DNA from: an uncultured Thomasclavelia sp.
GTDB taxonomy: Bacteria; Bacillota_I; Bacilli_A; Erysipelotrichales; Coprobacillaceae
Direction: 5' to 3'
NCBI GenBank assembly: GCA_910588165.1
Contig: CAJUOR010000061.1
Span: 1-10,860, forward strand
DNA length: 10,860 nt
The position numbers were made by a program, and so were the translations under genes. Below the pieces are notes generated by a model. It was not told the origin of the DNA. It ran no database searches and was given only the letters and a program-made list of their open reading frames with translations. This document shows positions 1 to 4,488 of this stretch, piece after piece (position 1 is the first letter of the stretch; each line of letters opens with the position of its first letter).

Positions 1-184
1 AAACGTTGGTGAATTTGATATTCTTTTAGTTGGACCTCAAATTCGTTTCAAAGCTAAAGAATTTGAAAAATTAGCTGCCGGCAGATTCCCTGTTCATATC
101 ATCGATATGAGAGATTACGGTACTATGAATGGTGCTAAAGTATTCAACACAGCTATGGAAGTTTACAACAACTTCAATAAATAA
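1..184 (+). CDS. PTS sugar transporter subunit IIB, lactose/cellobiose family (3' end only)
   Basis: The last 60 codons of a gene whose start lies left of the window; reading begins at base 2. The fragment contains DILLVGPQIRFK, then FPVHIIDMRDYGTMNGAKV, and ends in a short helix. This is the C-terminal half of the small cytoplasmic IIB proteins of the lactose/cellobiose/chitobiose PTS family, which pass phosphate from IIA to the incoming sugar in IIC through a cysteine near the N terminus. That cysteine would lie outside the window and cannot be checked. Family members are about 100 residues, so roughly 40 residues are missing at the left edge, not a truncation in the genome. A strong terminator follows 13 bases after the stop, so this is the last gene of its operon. 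The family is secure; the sugar cannot be told. Confidence 0.88.
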   Translation, partial: NVGEFDILLVGPQIRFKAKEFEKLAAGRFPVHIIDMRDYGTMNGAKVFNTAMEVYNNFNK

Positions 185-197
185 TTAAATATCATCA

Positions 198-234
198 AAA
201 AAGAATATTGGGAATTATCCCCAATATTCTTTTT
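198..234 (+). terminator. Intrinsic terminator of the PTS IIB gene, probably bidirectional
   Basis: A perfect 15-bp stem (198-212 with 220-234) closes a 7-base loop. The core GAATATTGGG pairs with CCCAATATTC, and the stem ends in a run of T. The A run on its left arm gives a T run on the other strand, so it can also stop the convergent Spx-like gene, whose stop codon is at 241-243. Confidence 0.9.
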
Positions 235-240
235 ATTTTG

Positions 241-585
241 TTACAAAGCTTCATATTCTGCTTCTTTATATCCGATAATCAAGATGTTCTCATCAAACAA
301 AATCGGTCTTTTAACAAGCATTCCGTCAGTTGCTAAAATATCGGCTATTTCTTCAATAGACAGACTTTTCGCAATTTTGGACAGTCCTCTTTCACGATAC
401 ACTTTACCGGAAGTATTAAACATTTTTGATGGCGTATCCGTTCGTTTTAAAAGACTTAATAGTAAATCTTTATTAGGTGCTTGCTTTTTGACGTCCATCA
501 TTTCATATGAAATACCCAAATCGTTTAATTTCTTCTGCGCTTTCTTACACGTCGTACACTTTTCATAACAAATCATCTTTAACAT
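241..585 (-). CDS. Spx/ArsC-family thioredoxin-fold protein
   Basis: A 114-residue protein of the arsenate reductase/Spx superfamily. The ATG at 585-583 is chosen because GGAGAG lies 7 bases before it; a further in-frame ATG at 600 lies on top of that ribosome binding site. With this start the CTTC motif falls at residues 10-13, the same place as the redox CxxC of Bacillus Spx. A VKRPIL segment (about 91-96) followed by IIGYKEAEYE matches the conserved C-terminal part of the family. The protein lacks the longer C-terminal tail of typical Spx (about 131 residues). There is an additional Cys at residue 6. It could be a redox-sensing RNA polymerase regulator or a YffB-like protein of unknown role; sequence alone does not separate these, and true arsenate reduction is doubtful without ars neighbours. 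Its start overlaps the end of the acetyltransferase gene by 7 bases, implying translational coupling. Confidence 0.85.
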   Translation of the reverse strand: MLKMICYEKCTTCKKAQKKLNDLGISYEMMDVKKQAPNKDLLLSLLKRTDTPSKMFNTSGKVYRERGLSKIAKSLSIEEIADILATDGMLVKRPILFDENILIIGYKEAEYEAL

Positions 586-1118
586 CTTAAATCTCTCCAT
601 TCTTGTTTTGTCATTGAATAAATATAAATATCTAATACCTCTTTTGTGGAAGGGTGAATTTTACCCATTCGCTCTACTCCTTCAAAGTGAAAACCCGCTT
701 TTTCAATCACTCGCCTTGAACGCTCATTTTGGTGATGATGCTTAACCACTAATAATGCAATCCCAAACTGTTCAAAGGCATAATCTATCATCACTTTGAC
801 AGCTTCACTCATATATCCTTTGCCCCAACATTCTCTTTTTAAAGCATACCCTAATTCACGTGATGGAACTGCTCGTTGAAAATGTTGATGAAGCCCAATG
901 GACCCGATAACATGACCGCTTGCTTTTTCTTCAATTGCGAAAATTTCAGGATTAGTTATCCATGAGTTTAATAAGCTTTGACTCTCTTCAATATTGGCAT
1001 GAGGTTGCCACCCTGCTTCCGGTCCGACTTCCGAATTTGAAGCATAACTAAACAAATCCACATCATCATTCAAAGTAAAGCCACGAATAATTAATCTTTC
1101 CGTTTCTATTCTAAGCAT
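579..1118 (-). CDS. GNAT-family N-acetyltransferase (RimJ/RimL type)
   Basis: A 179-residue cytoplasmic acetyltransferase that should move an acetyl group from acetyl-CoA to an amine. It opens with LRIETERLIIRGFTLNDD, the usual N terminus of RimJ/RimL-like GNATs. The acetyl-CoA pyrophosphate-binding segment is RECWGKGYMSEAV (about 95-107). It is followed by the NERSRRVIEKAGFHFEG region (about 131-147), which corresponds to the conserved N-x-x-S-x-R-V-x-E-K-x-G-F signature. Length is normal for the family. The ATG is preceded by a G-rich ribosome binding site (AGGGGGGG) six bases upstream. RimJ/L-like proteins modify ribosomal proteins, other N termini, or small amines and antibiotics; the substrate here cannot be deduced. 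It is the first gene of a two-gene unit with the Spx-like gene, expressed from the promoter at 1224-1252. Confidence 0.9.
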   Translation of the reverse strand: MLRIETERLIIRGFTLNDDVDLFSYASNSEVGPEAGWQPHANIEESQSLLNSWITNPEIFAIEEKASGHVIGSIGLHQHFQRAVPSRELGYALKRECWGKGYMSEAVKVMIDYAFEQFGIALLVVKHHHQNERSRRVIEKAGFHFEGVERMGKIHPSTKEVLDIYIYSMTKQEWRDLRC

Positions 1119-1223
1119 GATTTTCCCCCCCTATTTGTATATTCAAACCGTCCGTCATATCATTGAATCAATGTGTAAGACAGTCCATTTCTATTTTTTT
1201 CTAAATAAGTATCAGATGGTTAT

Positions 1224-1252
1224 ATCATAGCACACTTTAAATAAGCTTTAAA
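1224..1252 (-). promoter_or_regulatory. Promoter of the acetyltransferase/Spx-like unit
   Basis: Read on the minus strand: TTTAAA as -35 (1252-1247), a 17-base spacer, then an extended -10 TGCTATGAT with hexamer at 1229-1224. Transcription would begin near 1217, giving a leader of about 100 bases. The -35 lies directly behind the htpG terminator hairpin, so the two units are packed end to end. Confidence 0.6.
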
Positions 1253-1257
1253 TAAAA

Positions 1258-1286
1258 AAAGATGAGTTTAACTAAAACTCATCTTT
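1258..1286 (-). terminator. Intrinsic terminator of htpG
   Basis: A perfect 12-bp stem (1275-1286 with 1258-1269), built around AAAGATGAGTTT and its complement, with a 5-base loop. On the minus strand it is followed by TTTTATT. It lies 11 bases past the htpG stop codon. Confidence 0.9.
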
Positions 1287-1297
1287 CATATTGTTTA

Positions 1298-3199
1298 TTA
1301 ACCAGCTTTAACCATTAAATCACAAATTTTACTTGAGAAAGCCATTGGGTCTTCGATTGGGAAACCTTCAATCAATAAAGCTTGATCATATAATAGTCCC
1401 GCATATTCTTTCACTAAATCAGTATCTTGAGCATAGATACGTGTTAAAGCTTCAAAAATCGCATGATTTGGATTGATTTCTAAAATCCGTGTTGCTTTCA
1501 TTCCATAAGGATTACCTTCCGGCATATTAGAAAGCACTTTTTCCATTTCAAAAGACATCCCCTCAGCCGCTGATAAGCAAACCGGGTGCGATTTTAAGCG
1601 ACTTGATAATTTAACTTCGGCAACTTTATCTTGTAAGGCTTCTTTAATGAAATCTAACAATTCTTTATTGGCATTGTTTTTATCTTCAATCGCTTTTTTT
1701 TCTTCTTCGCTTTCTAAATTCAAATCTCCCATAGCAATATTTTTAAACGGTTTTTCATCGTAATTCATCATCGTTTGCAATGCAAATTCGTCCACGTTAT
1801 CTGTCATATATAAAATTTCATAACCTTTATCTTTGACCAATTCACACTGTGGCAATCTATCAATTTTCTCAACATTTTCACCTGAAATAAAGTAAATTTC
1901 CTTTTGATCTTCCTTCATTCTGGATACATATTCTTTCAAGGTAACTAATTTCTTCTCACTAGATGAATAGAACATCAATAAATCTTGTAATAAATCCTTG
2001 TTCATGCCAAATTGATTATAAACTCCAAACTTCAAGTTTAAACCAAAGTTCTGATAGAAAGTTTCATAAGCTTCTCTTTCATTAAGCAACATATTTGTTA
2101 ATTCATCTTTGATTTTCTTTTCGATACGCTTTGCAATCGCTTTTAATTGACGATCGTGTTGCAACATTTCTCTAGAAATATTTAAAGATAAATCTTGAGA
2201 ATCGACTAAACCTTTCACAAAGCGGAAATGTTCAGGGATTAAGTCGCTTGCCTTATCCATGATAAAGACTCCACGACTATATAACTGCAAGCCTTTTTCA
2301 TAATCCTGAGAATAGAAATTCATCGGTGTTTGTGAAGGGATAAATAACAAAGCATCGAATGATACATTTCCTTCCACATGCGTATGAATGACTTTTTGAG
2401 GATCGGTAAAATCACTGAATTTACTTTTGTAAAAGCTATTGTATTCTTCATCTGTAATATCCTTGCGATTTCTTTTCCATAAAGGCACCATTGAATTCAA
2501 TGTTTCAACTTCTGTATAATCCTCATATTCATCGCTATCTTCTTTCTTTTTGGACTTTGTCATCTCCATTTTGATTGGATAGCGAATATAATCTGAATAT
2601 TTTTTGATTAAATCCGAAATAACATAGCTATCTAAATATCTGTCATAATCTTCTTCATCTGCGTTTTCTTTTAATGTCAAAGTGATTGTTGTACCAAAAT
2701 CAGCTTTGTCGGCAGCTTCGATTGTATAGCCATCATTCGCATCTGAAGTCCATTGGTAAGCTTCTTGACTGCCGTATTTTTTTGAAATAACTTCAACTTT
2801 ATTAGCCACCATGAAAGCTGAATAAAAGCCGACTCCAAACTGTCCGATAACGTCAATATCTTCATCTTGCTTTTCTTTTTTAGCTAATTCTTCTTTAAAG
2901 GCTAAAGAACCACTTTTCGCAATCGTTCCTAAGTTTTCTTCTAACTCTTCTTTAGACATACCGATACCGGTGTCGGAAATTTTAATTGTGCGTGCTTCTT
3001 TATTTAATTCAATCAAGATATGCAAGTCATCTCTAGCTACAGCTTCATTATTAGAAAGCGTCTGATAATATAATTTATCAATTGCATCACTGGCATTAGA
3101 AATCAACTCTCTTAAAAAGATTTCTTTATGCGTATAAATAGAGTTAATCATTAAATCTAATAAACGTTTTGATTCAGCTTTAAATTCTTTTCTTTCCAT
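1298..3199 (-). CDS. htpG: HtpG, bacterial Hsp90 chaperone
   Basis: A 633-residue ATP-dependent cytoplasmic chaperone, the usual bacterial Hsp90 length. The ATG at 3199-3197 is chosen because GGAGGT stands 8 bases upstream; an in-frame ATG at 3223 would begin inside the CIRCE operator. The N-terminal GHKL ATPase has the catalytic Glu31 and Asn35 (IFLRELISNASDAIDKL), Asp76 in SDTGIGM, and GQFGVGF at about 119-125. The middle domain follows, with the NISREMLQ segment whose Arg343 contacts the ATP phosphate. The C-terminal dimerisation domain runs to the end (GFPIEDPMAFSSKICDLM). An acidic/lysine-rich linker (KSKKKEDSDEYEDY, about 215-228) is in the expected place and is short, as in bacteria. 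All key residues are present and nothing is broken. It is a single-gene unit with its own promoter, CIRCE operator and terminator. Confidence 0.97.
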   Translation of the reverse strand: MERKEFKAESKRLLDLMINSIYTHKEIFLRELISNASDAIDKLYYQTLSNNEAVARDDLHILIELNKEARTIKISDTGIGMSKEELEENLGTIAKSGSLAFKEELAKKEKQDEDIDVIGQFGVGFYSAFMVANKVEVISKKYGSQEAYQWTSDANDGYTIEAADKADFGTTITLTLKENADEEDYDRYLDSYVISDLIKKYSDYIRYPIKMEMTKSKKKEDSDEYEDYTEVETLNSMVPLWKRNRKDITDEEYNSFYKSKFSDFTDPQKVIHTHVEGNVSFDALLFIPSQTPMNFYSQDYEKGLQLYSRGVFIMDKASDLIPEHFRFVKGLVDSQDLSLNISREMLQHDRQLKAIAKRIEKKIKDELTNMLLNEREAYETFYQNFGLNLKFGVYNQFGMNKDLLQDLLMFYSSSEKKLVTLKEYVSRMKEDQKEIYFISGENVEKIDRLPQCELVKDKGYEILYMTDNVDEFALQTMMNYDEKPFKNIAMGDLNLESEEEKKAIEDKNNANKELLDFIKEALQDKVAEVKLSSRLKSHPVCLSAAEGMSFEMEKVLSNMPEGNPYGMKATRILEINPNHAIFEALTRIYAQDTDLVKEYAGLLYDQALLIEGFPIEDPMAFSSKICDLMVKAG

Positions 3200-3216
3200 A
3201 TATGTACACCTCCATT

Positions 3217-3243
3217 TTAGCACTCAAGCTTTCTAAGTGCTAA
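3217..3243 (-). promoter_or_regulatory. CIRCE operator (HrcA-binding inverted repeat) upstream of htpG
   Basis: The plus strand reads TTAGCACTC, nine bases, then AAGTGCTAA. The CIRCE consensus is TTAGCACTC-N9-GAGTGCTAA, so 17 of 18 arm bases match with exact spacing. It covers the predicted transcription start and the leader, ending 17 bases before the ATG, which is where HrcA represses groE and dnaK operons. This places htpG in the HrcA regulon by inference. Confidence 0.93.
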
Positions 3244-3247
3244 ATGT

Positions 3248-3276
3248 ATTCTATACCATTTCTTTTAGAAAATCAA
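3248..3276 (-). promoter_or_regulatory. Sigma-A-type promoter of htpG
   Basis: Minus strand: TTGATT as -35 (3276-3271), a 17-base spacer, and TAGAAT as -10 (3253-3248). Transcription would start near 3241, inside the CIRCE arm, so a bound repressor would block initiation. Confidence 0.8.
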
Positions 3277-3300
3277 GCCCTATTTTTTAAAAAAATGTTA

Positions 3301-3329
3301 TTGACTTTTAAAATCAAAAGTCTTATGAT
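3301..3329 (+). promoter_or_regulatory. Promoter of tRNA-Thr
   Basis: TTGACT (3301-3306), 17 bases, TATGAT (3324-3329), placed 8 bases ahead of the tRNA. A very AT-rich stretch with A and T runs (about 3283-3299) precedes the -35, as an UP element would. The spacer carries a 7-bp inverted repeat, GACTTTT/AAAAGTC (3303-3309 and 3316-3322). Confidence 0.75.
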
Positions 3330-3337
3330 AATCATAC

Positions 3338-3413
3338 GCCGACTTAGCTCAGCTGGTAGAGCAACGCACTCGTAACGCGTAGGTCGCAGGTTCGAATCCC
3401 GTAGTCGGCACCA
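3338..3413 (+). tRNA. tRNA-Thr, anticodon CGU (reads ACG)
   Basis: The 76-base gene folds as a full cloverleaf with encoded CCA. The acceptor stem GCCGACT/AGTCGGC and the D stem GCTC/GAGC are perfect. The anticodon loop is CTCGTAA with anticodon CGT, and the T loop is TTCGAAT. The body matches Gram-positive threonine tRNAs, which begin GCCGACTTAGCTCAG. Two stems each contain an A-C mismatch: A31-C39 next to the anticodon loop and A51-C63 in the T stem; G49-T65 is a wobble. It stands alone, with its own promoter and terminator. Confidence 0.95.
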
Positions 3414-3421
3414 TACACCAC

Positions 3422-3447
3422 AAACGCTGAATGTATCAGCGTTTTTT
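3422..3447 (+). terminator. Intrinsic terminator of tRNA-Thr
   Basis: A perfect stem AAACGCTGA (3422-3430) with TCAGCGTTT (3436-3444), loop of five bases, running into six T. It begins 9 bases after the CCA end. Confidence 0.92.
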
Positions 3448-3757
3448 CTTTTATCAAGCTAAATGATAACGGTTATGACTAAGCTAGAATATTCATATCA
3501 TGGCTAAATTAGATAATTCGTTATTTAGCCACACTTACAATCAATAAAAGCCACTACAAATTTCGTTTTTTCCACAAAAATAAAAACATTTTTATCATAA
3601 ATAGGATTTTATTAACACTTTGTCAATAATAGAAAAAATAAACACCAATCAGGCTTCCCCTTTATTATTTAAACAAATCAAGAGATTTTTTCTTTTTCCA
3701 CAAAACCCTTTCCTCTCCATAAAATGATGTATTATCCTTACTATAAGAACCGTATAA
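3448..3757. other. AT-rich non-coding interval before the small secreted protein gene
   Basis: About 310 bases with no credible coding frame. It contains two inverted repeats: ATAAC-G-GTTAT (3465-3475) and TGGCTAAAT/ATTTAGCCA (3501-3509 with 3523-3531, 13-base loop). It also has two direct copies of TTTTCCACA (3568-3576 and 3694-3702), which resemble relaxed DnaA boxes. I see no RNA gene that I can name. The length exceeds what one promoter needs, so extra regulatory sites or a decayed gene are possible. Confidence 0.4.
3501..3531. repeat. 9-bp perfect inverted repeat
   Basis: TGGCTAAAT and ATTTAGCCA separated by 13 bases. No T run follows on either strand, so it is not a normal terminator. 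It lies about 250 bases before the next promoter and may be an operator, a small structured RNA or chance. Confidence 0.5.
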
Positions 3758-3773
3758 ATGAAAGCGTTTTTAT
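3758..3773 (+). promoter_or_regulatory. cre-like site (CcpA operator)
   Basis: The 16 bases ATGAAAGCGTTTTTAT match the catabolite-responsive element WTGNNARCGNWWWCAW at all positions but one (T where C is expected). The site sits just upstream of the -10 hexamer (3780-3785), in the spacer/-35 area, where CcpA binding normally represses. This predicts lower expression of the small secreted protein gene on preferred sugars; it is a motif match only. Confidence 0.55.
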
Positions 3774-3776
3774 TTA

Positions 3777-3785
3777 TGATATAAT
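3777..3785 (+). promoter_or_regulatory. Extended -10 promoter of the small secreted protein gene
   Basis: TGATATAAT is a perfect extended -10 element. There is no good -35 17 or 18 bases upstream, as is common for extended -10 promoters. Transcription would start near 3792, leaving a leader of about 70 AT-rich bases before the ATG. Confidence 0.65.
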
Positions 3786-3860
3786 AGATTCACATAAAAA
3801 TTATATATATTCATTCCGGAAGTAATTTTTTATCTAAATTATAGGAAAGGGGTAAAAGAA

Positions 3861-4196
3861 ATGAAAAAAATTGTATTATTACTATTAGCTGTATTTAGTT
3901 GTGTTAATTTAATTACTGTAAACACTTCAGCTCATGGGACTACAGCTGAAGAAATCAGCCCACATGCTATGGCTCGTCCTTGTCCTGTATGCACTAGAAG
4001 AACAATGATTTATTCCATAACCGATTCAAAACTAAAAGTGACAATAGATAAAGCTTGTGAACACGGAAAGTCCGGGTACAGAGATGTATATAATATATAT
4101 GTTGATTATTACACAGGTTTTTGTAATGATTGTCGCGCAAAAGAGCCTGGTACTTATAAAGAGCGTGCAGTATTTGTTAAATGTGCAAAGCTATAA
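3861..4196 (+). CDS. Small secreted Cys-rich protein, unknown function
   Basis: A 111-residue protein I do not recognise. Residues 1-24 form a clear Sec signal peptide: KK, a hydrophobic run IVLLLLAVFSCVNLITV, then NTSA before the likely cleavage at 24/25. The mature part is about 87 residues and has six cysteines: CPVC (41-44), C66 in ACEHG, CNDC (88-91) and C108. Two CxxC knuckles about 44 residues apart resemble a zinc ribbon, but outside the cell they could equally form disulfides. It has no LPxTG motif, lipobox or transmembrane anchor, so it should be released. The ribosome binding site AAAGGGG is 8 bases before the ATG. It has its own promoter with a cre-like site, and lies 292 bases upstream of a two-gene MacB-like ABC transporter. 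It may be a bacteriocin-like or signalling protein linked to that transporter; this is inference from position. Confidence 0.85.
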   Translation: MKKIVLLLLAVFSCVNLITVNTSAHGTTAEEISPHAMARPCPVCTRRTMIYSITDSKLKVTIDKACEHGKSGYRDVYNIYVDYYTGFCNDCRAKEPGTYKERAVFVKCAKL

Positions 4197-4378
4197 TAAG
4201 CAACGCAGTATATCCATAGAAAAGCCTAACATCATCTAATTTTAAAACTTAAAATATTTTCATCATCAGTCCCCTTTTTGTCAATTTAAAAAGAGGATTA
4301 TCTAAATTTAACGCCTAAATAACCAATTAGATTTATTAATTTTTAGGCAAAATATCCCACATTTCGCCGACTGTATCA

Positions 4379-4406
4379 GATAATTGATTAAGTTATATCA
4401 ACTATC
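4379..4406. repeat. Imperfect inverted repeat upstream of the ABC promoter
   Basis: GATAATTGA and TCAACTATC are 9-base arms with one mismatch and a 10-base spacer. The position, about 35 bases before the -10, and the size suit a dimeric regulator such as a TetR- or GntR-type protein. No regulator gene is in the window. Confidence 0.35.
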
Positions 4407-4439
4407 TTTCTTTATATGAAATACTCTTTATGCTCCAAT

Positions 4440-4445
4440 TATAAT
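4440..4445 (+). promoter_or_regulatory. Possible -10 element for the ABC operon
   Basis: A perfect TATAAT lies 44 bases before the ATG, but no good -35 sits 16-18 bases upstream and there is no TG extension. If used, it may need an activator, or the hexamer may be chance in AT-rich DNA. Confidence 0.35.
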
Positions 4446-4488
4446 AAAAATATAAATTATCCCAACTCGATCGAAAGGAGGTTGACAC

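Larger units (their letters stand above)
4197..4488. other. Non-coding gap between the secreted protein gene and the ABC operon
   Basis: No coding frame is supported. Just after the stop there is an all-AT hairpin, ATTTTAA/TTAAAAT (4239-4255), then ATTTTC, a weak terminator at best. CCCCTTTTT/AAAAAGAGG (4271-4279 with 4288-4296, one mismatch) and GCCTAAA/TTTAGGC (4313-4319 with 4342-4348) are two further possible stem-loops. An imperfect operator-like repeat is at 4379-4406 and a -10-like TATAAT at 4440-4445. With no strong terminator, some read-through from the secreted protein gene into the ABC genes is possible. Confidence 0.45.

Noticed and set aside
284..568. 94-residue open frame on the plus strand
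   Set aside because: It is the antisense shadow of the Spx-like gene, with no ribosome binding site and no recognisable protein.
2677..2865. 62-residue minus-strand frame inside htpG
   Set aside because: Out of frame within an intact, strongly conserved htpG.
3200..3223. Upstream ATG at 3223 for htpG
   Set aside because: It begins inside the CIRCE operator and lacks a ribosome binding site; the ATG at 3199 has GGAGGT and gives the family N terminus MERKEFKAESKRLL.
3568..3702. Two TTTTCCACA copies as DnaA boxes of an origin
   Set aside because: Only two relaxed matches, no cluster, no dnaA/dnaN or replication gene nearby, and the interval is very AT-rich; not enough for an origin.
3796..3830. 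AAAAATTA/TAATTTTT leader hairpin as an attenuator
   Set aside because: The stem is only A-T pairs with a 19-base loop, expected by chance in such AT-rich DNA.
3861..4196. Calling the small secreted protein a lactococcin 972 bacteriocin
   Set aside because: Only the layout is similar; the cysteine pattern and sequence do not match that family as I know it, so function is left open.
4057..4239. 60-residue frame overlapping the secreted protein gene
   Set aside because: Another frame of the Cys-rich protein gene; no ribosome binding site and unremarkable sequence.
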